Shown: positions 1-7,582 of the stretch, piece after piece
Numbering within the stretch: the first letter of the stretch is position 1
Layout: every line of letters starts with the position of its first letter
Source: Bryobacterales bacterium
GTDB lineage: Bacteria > Acidobacteriota > Terriglobia > Bryobacterales > Bryobacteraceae
Direction: 5' to 3'
Assembly (NCBI GenBank): GCA_003170915.1
Contig: PMYB01000157.1
Span: 2,669-63,594, forward strand
Length of the DNA: 60,926 nt
Made by a program: the position numbers and the translations under genes
The notes under the pieces: generated by a model
What the model saw: the letters and a program-made list of their open reading frames with translations, nothing else
What the model was told of the DNA's origin: nothing
Database searches by the model: none

Positions 1-196
1 CCGTGGCCGCGACGCGCAATTCGTTGTCGCCGCCGGTGCGCCGGATCTCGTAAGCCAGCCATTTGCCATCGGGCGAGAGCGTGCCGGCGCCGAGCGTTTC
101 CCATTTGCCGTAGTCGGCGGGAGTGAGGGTAGGTTTGGGCTGCGCGAGCGCACAGGCCGCGAAGACCAGGAGAGTCAAAGTGCGAATCGTCGTCAC
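1..196 (-). CDS. Secreted S9-type peptidase, N-terminal end (runs off the window)
   Basis: A partial minus-strand frame opens with GTG at 196 and leaves the window at base 1. It begins with a short basic stretch and a hydrophobic segment ending in an Ala-rich cleavage-like site (FAACALAQP), so export is likely. After it comes LTPADYGKWETLGAG and LSPDGKWLAYEIRR, the start of a WD/beta-propeller repeat typical of acylaminoacyl/prolyl-oligopeptidase (S9) proteins. Only about 65 residues are visible and the catalytic domain is outside the window, so the family call rests on the propeller-like N-terminus. It lies just upstream of the YkgJ-like gene's stop, 10 bp away and on the same strand. Confidence 0.6.
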   Translation of the reverse strand, partial: MTTIRTLTLLVFAACALAQPKPTLTPADYGKWETLGAGTLSPDGKWLAYEIRRTGGDNELRVAAT

Positions 197-206
197 GGAG
201 ACGATT

Positions 207-761
207 CTAACGCGGGGCAGCCTCGCTTGCCGCGACCAGCGCGAAAGCCACCGAGGTCTCGCCGCGCACGCCAGTGGTTTCCTCAACTTCATTTGACAAT
301 TGGGATTCCAGCCCCGGACCGACCTCCACTTGGCAAGCGGCAATTTCTTCGTCGCTGGCGCCCCTGAAGCATAACTCGCAGATGCCCACGGCGTCGGAAC
401 CGTAGCGCACCGGCGGGCCGAAGATGCGGCAGGTGATGGGGCGCGCCGCGTAGAGGTCGCACGTTCCCGTAGAAGGGTCGAGCGCCGGACAGGGATCGTC
501 ATCCGTGGCGGTGGCAACCACCGCCTGGCGCGCCCGTTCGCGGACACGGGCGGCGCGCTGGCGGTCGCGCGATTCCAATTCGGCCAGGCCCTCCCGCAGC
601 CTCCGAGCGTCAAGCTGGGTGATGGGGAAAGGCCCCATGCAGCAGTCGGTGCAGCCGGGGCGGCAGACCAGCCATGCCCCGCTCTTGCGCGCGGCCTCGG
701 CCAGTGCGGCATCCACGATTTGGATGAGGGCCTGGTCGCCGGACATGGCGCCTCTCATCAT
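207..761 (-). CDS. YkgJ family cysteine-cluster protein
   Basis: 184 residues. Cysteine motifs run in the order expected for the YkgJ/UPF0153 family of putative zinc- or iron-binding proteins: CRPGCTDCC near residue 39, then CPALD, then CDLYAARPITCRIFG, then ICELCF. The family's reaction is unknown; the C-x2-C-C and C-x7-9-C pattern is its signature. The ATG pair at 756-761 overlaps the stop of the small zinc-ribbon frame upstream (758-760), so translation is probably coupled. It is the last gene of a four-gene minus-strand run starting at 1328. The first Met was taken because of this overlap; Met at residue 6 is an alternative. Confidence 0.85.
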   Translation of the reverse strand: MMRGAMSGDQALIQIVDAALAEAARKSGAWLVCRPGCTDCCMGPFPITQLDARRLREGLAELESRDRQRAARVRERARQAVVATATDDDPCPALDPSTGTCDLYAARPITCRIFGPPVRYGSDAVGICELCFRGASDEEIAACQVEVGPGLESQLSNEVEETTGVRGETSVAFALVAASEAAPR

Positions 762-940
762 TTCAGCCCGCGCCCGAACGGGCTCTGTTCGTCCTTCGCT
801 GGTTCGTCTTCGCGCTCCTCAACGGTAACGACCCGGCGCAGCCACAGGCCGCACCCCTTGCACCGCTGCCATTGCTCGCCGAGCATCCGCGTCTCGTGCC
901 CTCACCTCCTGCAGATCGCCAATTCCTCGGGGTTAGTCAT
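758..940 (-). pseudogene. Small zinc-ribbon protein interrupted by an in-frame TGA
   Basis: The frame opens with ATG at 938-940, overlapping the end of the upstream small gene, reads 12 codons and meets TGA at 902-904. It continues open in the same frame for 47 more codons to a stop at 758-760. The reading is ...ICRR-TGA-GHETR...QRCKGCG..., so the TGA sits where the second Cys of a C-x2-C...C-x2-C zinc ribbon is expected (Cys is TGC/TGT, one base away). Without readthrough, an internal ATG at 886 would give a 42-residue protein with only one C-x2-C knuckle. A nonsense mutation or sequencing error is the simplest reading; recoding is possible but unsupported. Confidence 0.55.
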
Positions 941-1100
941 TGGGCCTCCTGGGGCAATCCGTGAAGTGCTTCCGCATCTGGCTGGCGGTCATTGGCTTGC
1001 CGCACCATCCGCAGGGCATCCTGGCGCCGCGAGGGCCGCCGTACGTCTTTCGCGCGGCCGCCATCTTGCGGGCGGCGCGTGTAGTCAGCGTGCGCGGCAT
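933..1100 (-). CDS. Small basic protein with C-x2-C...H-x4-C zinc-knuckle motif
   Basis: A 55-residue frame starts with ATG at 1100, 6 bp after the stop of the upstream coiled-coil gene. The first 28 residues are Arg/Lys-rich. Then come MPCGWCGK and, 12 residues later, RKHFTDC, giving a C-x2-C-x12-H-x4-C arrangement that could bind one zinc. The basic tail plus knuckle suggests nucleic-acid binding, but no named family was recognised. Its stop overlaps the start of the next small zinc-ribbon frame. Conserved spacing and overlaps with neighbours argue that it is a real gene despite its size. Confidence 0.6.
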   Translation of the reverse strand: MPRTLTTRAARKMAAARKTYGGPRGARMPCGWCGKPMTASQMRKHFTDCPRRPND

Positions 1101-1106
1101 GAGCTT

Positions 1107-1328
1107 CTATTTGCCGTCTCTCCGCAGCAACTCCCCGATAGCCATCACGAGCTTATCGATGCGCTCGTCGGTCTCCCGGCCGCGCTCGCGGGCCTGGGTC
1201 ATCGCGAGGTCGTGGGAATGCAACCATTCGCCGTGCTGTTTGAGCAACTCCGCTTGCCGCGATTGAATCCCGCTCATCACGATGGCGGTTTCCTGCAACT
1301 CCTTGATGGCTCGCTGAATGTCTGGCAC
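1107..1328 (-). CDS. Small coiled-coil protein of unknown function
   Basis: 73 residues starting with GTG at 1328. The sequence is charged and Cys-free, with heptad-like spacing of hydrophobic residues (IQRAIKELQE, QSRQAELLKQ, DERIDKLVMAI), so a helical coiled coil is likely. No enzymatic motif is visible. It is the first gene of the small-gene run leading to the YkgJ-like gene. A -10-like TATAGT ends only 6 bp before the start codon and no Shine-Dalgarno is seen, suggesting a leaderless message. Confidence 0.6.
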   Translation of the reverse strand: MPDIQRAIKELQETAIVMSGIQSRQAELLKQHGEWLHSHDLAMTQARERGRETDERIDKLVMAIGELLRRDGK

Positions 1329-1334
1329 TTCTCA

Positions 1335-1364
1335 ACTATAGCAGATATGGCATAACAACGTTAA
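1335..1364 (-). promoter_or_regulatory. Putative promoter for the small-gene/YkgJ operon
   Basis: On the minus strand a -35-like TTAACG (1359-1364) and a -10 TATAGT (1335-1340) are 18 bp apart. The -10 lies 6 bp before the GTG at 1328, so transcription would begin at or next to the start codon. Confidence 0.35.
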
Positions 1365-1390
1365 CGGAAATCGCAAGCCCGCGGCGCGGC

Positions 1391-2431
1391 ATGTTACCAT
1401 CGTTTTTCTTCGAGGCTTATCGTTTGCGCAAGGTCCCCCTCATCGAATCGCTCCGGATTATCGGGCGAGGGTCGCTCAACTGGCTCGCCGAACGCCCCAT
1501 CGTGGTTTCGTTCGAGGTGACGGACGCCTGCACATGCTACTGCAGGCACTGCGACCACGGCGGGCCGCGCGATGAATCGCACAATCTGAAGCCCGCCGAA
1601 TACCGCCGCTACATGGAGGCGCTGCGCCCCTGCGTGGTGCAGGTCTCGGGCGGCGAGCCGCTCCTGCGCAACGACGTGGTCGAAATTGTCCGCAACATCA
1701 AAGGCGGCTCCAAGCTGCCGTACACCATCCTGGTTTCCAACTGGTCGCTCATGACCCAGGAGAAGTACCTGGCGCTGCGCGAGGCCGGCATCGACCAGTT
1801 TTCCGTCAGCCTGGACTTCCCCGACGAACGGCATGACGATTTCCGCGCCTATCCGGGACTCTACCGGCATCTCGAGGACCTGGTTCCGCGCCTGACGAAG
1901 CTGGGGCACGACGACATCGTGCTCAACAGTTGCATCACCAGCGAGAACGTGGGCGAGATCGGCGCCATTGCGGACAAGGCCCGCGAGTGGGGCGTCAACC
2001 TGTGCTACAGCGCCTACTCGGCGCGGCGCACCGGCTGCCGCGACTACTTCCTCAGCACGCCCGAACAGCTTGCGCAATTGAACGCGCACCTGGACAGCGT
2101 GGAGGCGCGCCGCGACCAGACCAACTGGATCGTCAACGCGCCCACCACGCTCGAAGCCACGCGCCGCTACTTCGCCAACGGCGGGACCCCCGGCTGCAAG
2201 GCCGGCCTGCGCTTCCTGGTGGTGACGGCCGACGGCGCCTTGCAGCCGTGCTCCATGCAGTTCCACCGCTACCCGCTCGAAGAGCGCACCCGCATGATCC
2301 GCGAATTCACCGGCCGCAACCAGTGCGACGAGTGCTATGTGTCCATCCGCTCCTACCTCGACAAGAGCTTTCCGCAATTGCTTTGGGAGAACGTGAGCGG
2401 GTTCTTCTCCTTCAGTTCAAGCGGAAAATGA
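1391..2431 (+). CDS. Radical SAM protein with C-terminal SPASM-like cysteines
   Basis: 346 residues. The canonical radical SAM 4Fe-4S motif is C47-x3-C51-x2-C54 in FEVTDACTCYCRHCDHGG. The SAM-binding stretch VVQVSGGEPLLR follows near residue 80. The C-terminus carries further cysteines (GCKAGLRF, LQPCSMQ, QCDECY), as in SPASM/twitch auxiliary-cluster proteins. Such enzymes use a 5'-deoxyadenosyl radical and often modify peptides or build cofactors, but the substrate cannot be read here and no peptide precursor gene is adjacent. It overlaps the convergent TonB-like gene by 20 bp. Confidence 0.85.
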   Translation: MLPSFFFEAYRLRKVPLIESLRIIGRGSLNWLAERPIVVSFEVTDACTCYCRHCDHGGPRDESHNLKPAEYRRYMEALRPCVVQVSGGEPLLRNDVVEIVRNIKGGSKLPYTILVSNWSLMTQEKYLALREAGIDQFSVSLDFPDERHDDFRAYPGLYRHLEDLVPRLTKLGHDDIVLNSCITSENVGEIGAIADKAREWGVNLCYSAYSARRTGCRDYFLSTPEQLAQLNAHLDSVEARRDQTNWIVNAPTTLEATRRYFANGGTPGCKAGLRFLVVTADGALQPCSMQFHRYPLEERTRMIREFTGRNQCDECYVSIRSYLDKSFPQLLWENVSGFFSFSSSGK

Positions 2432-3164
2432 CGCTGATGGGCGCGATGACTTCCACCGGTTCGCCGTTGAGCAGCGTGGGCTCGTAAATCCACTGGCGGA
2501 CCGCCTCCCGCGCGGCGGGCGCCAGCAGCGGGCTGCCGCTCACCAGTTTCAGCTCGCGGATGCGGCCATCCGTGGCGATGATTCCAACCAGCTCCACCAC
2601 GCCCGAGACGCGCATCTGCAGTGCCAATGGCGGATACCGCGGCTCCACTCGATGGATCAGCCGGGCCATCTTTACTCTGCCGCCCACCATGACCTGCCTG
2701 GGCGCCACGGGAATGGCTCTCGCCACCGGAGCCGGCGCCGCTTCGACAGCGGGCGGCGGCAACGGAGCCCGCACCACGTCGTTGAAAATGTTCGGAATCC
2801 GCTCGCCGCTATCCACGCCTCCCGCAACGCCATAGCCGGAGCTTGCGACCGGCTCATCGACGATAACCGCCGCCTTCGCGGGAACGGTGGCGGGCGCGGT
2901 CAGCCGCCCTTCGACAATTTGCAGCCGCTCCACAGATGGGCGCGCGGGACGCGCTCTGGCGGCATTCCCGGCGGGCGGCGGCGGTGGCGGCACCGTCGGA
3001 AGAAGCCACGCCATAATCGCCCGCGAATGCGGAAGAGCCTGTGGCGAGACGAGCGGCGCCAGTGCGGCGCACGCCAGCAACAGCGCCTGCCCCGTGAGAC
3101 CCGCACAGGCGCTCCACAGACGTTTCGTCGCAAAACCGCCGGAAAGTGCCTCTTGCTCGAACAT
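2412..3164 (-). CDS. TonB C-terminal domain protein (energy-transducer type)
   Basis: 250 residues. A hydrophobic segment at about residues 23-45 anchors it in the inner membrane. A Pro-rich linker (PTVPPPPPPAG and further PPP stretches) would span the periplasm. The C-terminal ~90 residues match the TonB domain: RVEPRYPPLALQMRVSG, then ATDGRIRELKLVSGSPLLAPAAREAVRQW, ending in an aromatic-Pro stretch. TonB domains contact outer-membrane receptors to power uptake, but Acidobacteria carry many paralogues of unknown partner, and no receptor or ExbB/ExbD gene is nearby. It converges on the radical SAM gene. Confidence 0.85.
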   Translation of the reverse strand: MFEQEALSGGFATKRLWSACAGLTGQALLLACAALAPLVSPQALPHSRAIMAWLLPTVPPPPPPAGNAARARPARPSVERLQIVEGRLTAPATVPAKAAVIVDEPVASSGYGVAGGVDSGERIPNIFNDVVRAPLPPPAVEAAPAPVARAIPVAPRQVMVGGRVKMARLIHRVEPRYPPLALQMRVSGVVELVGIIATDGRIRELKLVSGSPLLAPAAREAVRQWIYEPTLLNGEPVEVIAPISVIFRLN

Positions 3165-3252
3165 TGTGTTGCCTCCTTTCTTCGCCGCCCGGACACACTA
3201 CTCCTCCGGACATGAAATGGGAAACAAGCCTCAGTCGCGAGTGCGTCCGGGT

Positions 3253-3270
3253 GTTGACATCGCGGTCAAC
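3253..3270. promoter_or_regulatory. Inverted repeat GTTGAC-N6-GTCAAC between divergent genes
   Basis: A perfect 6-bp dyad with a 6-bp spacer lies between the TonB-like and Rsm22 genes. It contains a TTGACA (3254-3259) that could be a -35, but no good -10 is seen at the right distance. It could be an operator. Confidence 0.3.
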
Positions 3271-3310
3271 CTCCACCCGAGTAGACACCGGGATCCGCGA
3301 AGAAGTTCCG

Positions 3311-4282
3311 GTGCATGATGGAAGTGTGCAACTGCCGGATGGCGTCAGGCGCATGATCGAAGAGAGGGCCGAAGCGGTCGGGTTTGCGGCGCTCAAGCAC
3401 GCCGCGACGGCGATGTCGGCGGCCTATCGCGAAAGCCGCGCCGTGCACATGCCGGACCCCGCGCGGACCGCCGCCTACCTGGTGACCCGCATGCCGGCGA
3501 CCTTCGCCGCCGCTCACGCCGTGCTGCGCGAGTTGCGGGAGCGCCTGGGAACACGCCCCATCTCGAGCGTGCTCGACATCGGAGCGGGTGCGGGCGCGGC
3601 GTCGCTGGCCGCGCGCGAGTGCTTTCCGGAAGCCCAGACCATCACGATGGTGGAGCGGGACCCAGCGCTGGCCGCCGCCGCGCACCAGTGGCTGCCCGAG
3701 GCCGCCATCATGCTGGAAGACGTGACGCGCATAAAAACCCTCCCGCCGCACGACCTGGTGATCGCGGCGTACTCGCTGGACGAAATCGCGGAGCCCTTGG
3801 CGGCGCGCCTGTGGCAAGCCGCGCGCGTGGCGCTGGTGGCCATCGAACCGGGCACGCCGCGCGGGTATGCCCTGATCCTCAAGGTGCGCGAGGAATTGCT
3901 GGAAGCCGGCGCGTCGATGGCCGCGCCCTGCCCCGCCGCGACGCCGTGCCCGCTGGCCGCACCCGACTGGTGCCATTTCGCGGCGCGCGTGGAGCGCTCG
4001 TCCATCCACCGCCGGATCAAAGATGCGGAGCTGGGGTACGAGGATGAAAAGTTCAGTTACGTCGCGGTGGCGCGCGAGCCGGTGGACCTGCCCGCATCGC
4101 GCATCATCGGGCGCCCGCGCCAGCGCCCCGGACTGATCGTGCTGGAAACTTGCGCGCCGGGCGGTGTGCGAACGGTGCGCGCGCCGCGGAGCGACCGCGA
4201 GGCCTTCCGCGCCGCCCGCAAGGCGACTTGGGGCGCCGCCTGGACGCCCCGGTCTGTCACCGTAGTTTGCGAGCCTCGGTGA
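3311..4282 (+). CDS. Rsm22-family rRNA methyltransferase-like protein
   Basis: About 323 residues from GTG 3311 (AAGAAG 5 bp upstream); GTG 3326 and ATG 3353 are alternative starts. The SAM-binding motif SVLDIGAGAGAASLAA is followed by a Rossmann fold. The C-terminal part has the Rsm22 cysteine pattern CPAATPCPL...DWCHF, which holds an iron-sulfur cluster in characterised members, and a basic ending with RKATWG. Rsm22/METTL17 proteins act on small-subunit rRNA or its assembly; bacterial members are little studied. The frame stays open upstream into the TonB-like gene, but that part does not resemble the family. Confidence 0.8.
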   Translation: MHDGSVQLPDGVRRMIEERAEAVGFAALKHAATAMSAAYRESRAVHMPDPARTAAYLVTRMPATFAAAHAVLRELRERLGTRPISSVLDIGAGAGAASLAARECFPEAQTITMVERDPALAAAAHQWLPEAAIMLEDVTRIKTLPPHDLVIAAYSLDEIAEPLAARLWQAARVALVAIEPGTPRGYALILKVREELLEAGASMAAPCPAATPCPLAAPDWCHFAARVERSSIHRRIKDAELGYEDEKFSYVAVAREPVDLPASRIIGRPRQRPGLIVLETCAPGGVRTVRAPRSDREAFRAARKATWGAAWTPRSVTVVCEPR

Positions 4283-4717
4283 CTGGTGGCGCACATCCGC
4301 GGTTTGGGCGTGACGCAGCCGAGTGCCAGCTCGCGCAAGGCGCACCATCGGGATCTCTGCTCCTTAATGTTCTGGGAACAGGCCGACTTTGCCGGCCGAC
4401 CAAACGATGAAGTCTAGGACTTTCACCGCTGGTACGCGACGTGCGGCGGGCGAGTAGGTTCTCCTGAAGAGACCGGCCAATTCTCGCCCTGGCACCCCGC
4501 TTCCTCAGCCGCTCCGTCGACGCCGTTCACAATCGGCGTCGTACTGAGCCGCGCGCGTAAGCTAGCGGTTGTGGCGCAAACAGTAATGTCGCCGTGTTTA
4601 GCAACTCCACCGCCGCCCAGTCCGGTGCGCTTCGTGGGAGAAGGGTACGGCAATCATTCGCGAACATTACGGATTCCTGCATGAACAAAGCAGCCATTCA
4701 TGCCGCGCTACCCAACT
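4283..4717. other. Intergenic stretch with no convincing gene
   Basis: A minus-strand frame of 76 codons (4423-4653) has no recognisable motif, repeat or ribosome site. Nothing else was seen here. Confidence 0.5.
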
Positions 4718-4883
4718 TTAAGCGCGTCCGCAGTGCCGCTTGACATACTCGCGCAGGGCGGAGTTCATGCGGGTTTGATAGCCCTGTCCCTGGCGTTGGA
4801 ACCAGTCGATGATGTCGGCGTCCAGAGGAAGAGGCACACACCCTCGCGCCGTTTTCTCGAGCGCGAGGGTGGGGCGCAACCCA
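4718..4883 (-). pseudogene. BrnA antitoxin remnant, 5'-truncated
   Basis: The minus-strand frame ending at 4718 reads PLPLDADIIDWFQRQGQGYQ then TRMNSALREYVKRH, the C-terminal DNA-binding signature of BrnA-type antitoxins (LDADIxxWF...GxGYQTRxNxALRxY). The part upstream of about 4883 runs into the GH30 gene and is not BrnA-like, so the 5' portion is missing. No BrnT toxin lies beside it. Confidence 0.6.
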
Positions 4884-6404
4884 TCACGACCACTGCAACG
4901 TATGCACGGAATCGGCCGGTAAATCCACATCCAGCGCGCTCGATCCCAGAAGCAACTGAACGCGCTTTTCCGGACCGCGATTGGAGAGCACCACTACAAA
5001 GCTCCCATCCGGATTGCGGAATCCGGCATGAGAGACGGCGCCCGTGGAGGTTTGCGCCGCGCTGTCGGCCATTCCATCGGTGCGGAAGACCTTGGCTCCG
5101 CGCCGCACGTGTTTCGAGTAATGCGCAAGCGCCCAAAACCGCGCGCTACGCGTTACCTTGTGCGTCGCATTCTCCACCGTGATTACACCACCCCCGCCAC
5201 CCCCGCCAGCCCCCACGGTAGGTCGTGGCACGGCAGGTACCTGTGGCACCGCCGTTCCCCGGCGGCCGATATACGGAGTTCCATGCTCGTCGAGCGCCAC
5301 ATTCCACATGGTGATCGACCGCGCCCAGTTTCTGACAACGCTGTTGGCCCATTCCGCCCACGGAGCCCAGGCCGTCAGTCGGTTGTTGCTGGATGCGCCG
5401 CCCTGCCCCGGCCCTCCCCGTGGTCCACCCTCGGTAAAGTAGGCGTTCTTTTGAGGAAACGCATTGTGCACCTGCGTCATCCCCGTGACCTCGCCCGCAT
5501 ACGCGTGCCAGGCTACGCCGTCGGCGTACTCGTAGACCCCCGGATCGCTCAGTTCGGCGATGGCGCGACCCCACAGGTTGAAATTGTGATCCAGAATCCA
5601 GATTTTGGTTGGGCAGTTCGCCTTGCGCATCAGAGGACCCAGGTGCGCCCTCACAAACAATATCTCATCCTCCTGCGCCCACAGGCAGGAGGGATACCGC
5701 CCATCCACTGTGGTATCGACCTCGTTCTGGATCGTGATTGCATCCATCGCGACGCCTTCAGCCTTGTACGCCTCAAGGAACTTCAGCACATACCGTGAAT
5801 ACGGCTCCAAGCTGCTCTTCTTTATCGTCCCACCCAGCATGGAACGGTTGAACTTCATCCATCCCGGGGGACTCCACGGCGACGAAAAAAGGAATAAATC
5901 CGGATTCAGCTTGCGCGCATCCTTGAGCACGGGAAGAATGTAGGCTTTGTCGTGATCGATCGAGAACTTCTTAAGCTCCGGATCGTCCTGATCGCTGTCG
6001 TCGAAGCTGTAGACCGTCCTCGCATAGTCGCTCGACCCGGTGCATGTTCGGCAGACATTCATGGCCATCTCGTCGGGAGCGAAAAGCTCGTGCATCAAGG
6101 CCGCTCGATCGTCGCCGGGAATCTGGCTCAGGACCCAACAAGATGCATCCGTCAGCGCCGCGCCAAAGCCCAGCATCTCCTGCCGGGTGGCCGCCGGATC
6201 GAGGGCAATCGCATCGGAGGAGACCTCAGTCACGGGCTTCCACGCAAGCGCCTCGCCCGGCACATGCCGCCGGTCCCGGAAAGTGCCCCAAATCCGCACC
6301 GGCCCCGCGGTATCGGCCCAGGCCTGAACCCGGCTCGATACTGCCAATGCAGCCGCTGTTGCCGAGGCTGCCTTGAAGAATCCTCTGCGTGAACTATTCG
6401 CCAT
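4884..6404 (-). CDS. Secreted glycoside hydrolase family 30 enzyme
   Basis: 506 residues. It begins with a Tat-type signal (NSSRRGFFKAASATAAALAV), so it is exported folded. The GH30 fold is indicated by MLGFGAALTDAS, then LFLFSSPWSPPGWMKF, then the acid/base Glu in DAITIQNEVD and the nucleophile Glu in NAYFTEGG. Members hydrolyse beta-linked glucosyl, glucuronoxylan or beta-1,6-glucan substrates; which applies here is not clear. A Gly-rich tract near residue 410 (GAGGGGGGG) probably joins the barrel to the C-terminal beta domain. An AAGGAG site precedes the ATG at 6404. No sugar-transport genes are adjacent. Confidence 0.85.
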   Translation of the reverse strand: MANSSRRGFFKAASATAAALAVSSRVQAWADTAGPVRIWGTFRDRRHVPGEALAWKPVTEVSSDAIALDPAATRQEMLGFGAALTDASCWVLSQIPGDDRAALMHELFAPDEMAMNVCRTCTGSSDYARTVYSFDDSDQDDPELKKFSIDHDKAYILPVLKDARKLNPDLFLFSSPWSPPGWMKFNRSMLGGTIKKSSLEPYSRYVLKFLEAYKAEGVAMDAITIQNEVDTTVDGRYPSCLWAQEDEILFVRAHLGPLMRKANCPTKIWILDHNFNLWGRAIAELSDPGVYEYADGVAWHAYAGEVTGMTQVHNAFPQKNAYFTEGGPRGGPGQGGASSNNRLTAWAPWAEWANSVVRNWARSITMWNVALDEHGTPYIGRRGTAVPQVPAVPRPTVGAGGGGGGGVITVENATHKVTRSARFWALAHYSKHVRRGAKVFRTDGMADSAAQTSTGAVSHAGFRNPDGSFVVVLSNRGPEKRVQLLLGSSALDVDLPADSVHTLQWS

Positions 6405-6835
6405 TCTCTCTCCTTAGACACACCACTGTTTCATGAAACGTCCCAGAATACTACTGCTGGGACACAGAGATCAAGCCCACCAGATCAGCAGCCGCAGTCA
6501 CATCCGTCACTCCCTCGGCGGGAAAAAGGGAAAGGTCCGGAAACGGGCTTCGGGCCGGGCGCCAGGTCTTTGAGGTAGAGTGTTGATTCTCAACTGAGGC
6601 GGATGTTGCTGCGCCCCAGAGAGGAGTGGATTCCTCTCCGGGGCCTGAGCTTCTGGGAACACTCACCTCCCACGGGCCCTCCCGAGAATCCTAGAAGCCA
6701 TCTCGAAAAGCAAGAGGTCGGCGGGCGGAAACGGACGCCTCGCCAGCCGCGGGGCGCGCCCAGGAACCGGCGATGTCTGCTCCCCGTCTCAGCGAAGACG
6801 GGAACCGGGGCTGGGTCACCGCCGTGACACGCCCG
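6405..6835. other. Non-coding gap between GH30 and the IS630 element
   Basis: No convincing gene. A minus-strand frame at 6451-6666 is low-complexity and unlike any family I know. The only structure seen is an inverted repeat at 6821-6842. Confidence 0.45.
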
Positions 6836-6842
6836 TCACGGC
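6821..6842. repeat. Inverted repeat GCCGTGAC-N6-GTCACGGC
   Basis: A perfect 8-bp dyad with a 6-bp spacer, about 60 bp outside the left end of the IS element and overlapping the run-out end of its transposase frame. No T-tract follows on either strand, so it is not a typical terminator; it may be an operator or structural hairpin. Confidence 0.4.
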
Positions 6843-7582
6843 AGTTGGCGGGGAATCGGCCGGCCCTCTATCGCAATCACAAGCCACAGGGACGTATTGT
6901 CGCTAGTACTAAGACAAAGTAATTCCGACACATAGTGCCGACACAGCTTGCGGTCGGCATCTGGGCGGGTGAATTTCCATTCGATGCCTCGTCCCGCGGC
7001 GTTCCTCTGCTGCTGCCACTGCGCAACTTCCCTCTGTAACAGTTCCGATGTGGCGATGCGTTGTCCGGTGCATTGCCGGTCCATGATCCCAATTTCGATC
7101 TCCGCCATGTTCAGCCAACTGGCATGTTTGGGGGTGTAGTGAAACTGCACTCGCTGCAACACCGCCATCGCCGCCGTCTCGCCCAACACATCCACGAGGG
7201 TCTGCCGGAAATGAGTGTTGAGGTTGTCCAACACGAGATGAACGATGAGCGCGGTCGCGTACACCGTCTCCAGCAGGTTCTTGACGAATGCCACAAAGTC
7301 CACTTTGGTGCGGCGGGCGGTGACCTCAACGCAGCGGCGCTTGCCCTTGGGTTCGACGGCCACAAAGATATTTCGAGTTCCGGCCCGTCGGTATTCGTAG
7401 TCCTCATGGGCGCACTGGCCCGGCCGCCCGGTGATCGGCGCACGGGTCTGCCGGAGCAACTGCTTGCTCTTCTCATCGACACACACCACCGGTTCCTGCG
7501 CATTGTACGGTCGAGCATAGAGCCCCAGCAACGCGTACATCCTGTCGCGATACTCCGCTGTGATCCGGCCGATGCACCACAT
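6836..7582 (-). CDS. IS630-family transposase, catalytic frame (orfB)
   Basis: 248 residues from the ATG that overlaps the orfA stop; the same frame extends further upstream and encodes KNDCKPWRKLMWCIG, which is the normal family continuation. The DDE triad is visible: Asp in VVCVDEKSKQL, Asp in LVLDNLNTHF, Glu in LNMAEIEIGIM. It is therefore likely made mainly as an orfA-orfB frameshift fusion rather than from its own ATG. The frame passes through the left inverted repeat and ends outside the element, adding about 22 host-encoded residues after SELLCLSTS. Confidence 0.8.
   Translation of the reverse strand: MWCIGRITAEYRDRMYALLGLYARPYNAQEPVVCVDEKSKQLLRQTRAPITGRPGQCAHEDYEYRRAGTRNIFVAVEPKGKRRCVEVTARRTKVDFVAFVKNLLETVYATALIVHLVLDNLNTHFRQTLVDVLGETAAMAVLQRVQFHYTPKHASWLNMAEIEIGIMDRQCTGQRIATSELLQREVAQWQQQRNAAGRGIEWKFTRPDADRKLCRHYVSELLCLSTSDNTSLWLVIAIEGRPIPRQLP
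6906..6923 (+). repeat. Left terminal inverted repeat of the IS630 element
   Basis: Reading inward from TA 6904-6905. It matches the reverse complement of 8049-8066 at 13 of 18 positions, with identical blocks GTA, GACAA and GTAAT. Confidence 0.65.

Noticed and set aside
902-904. Selenocysteine codon as a firm call
   Set aside because: TGA is at a Cys position, but no convincing SECIS and no sel genes are visible; a nonsense change is simpler.
1394-2377. Minus-strand frame of 327 codons
   Set aside because: Shadow of the radical SAM gene, which has the C-x3-C-x2-C motif.
6821-6842. Intrinsic terminator
   Set aside because: The dyad has no T-tract on either side.
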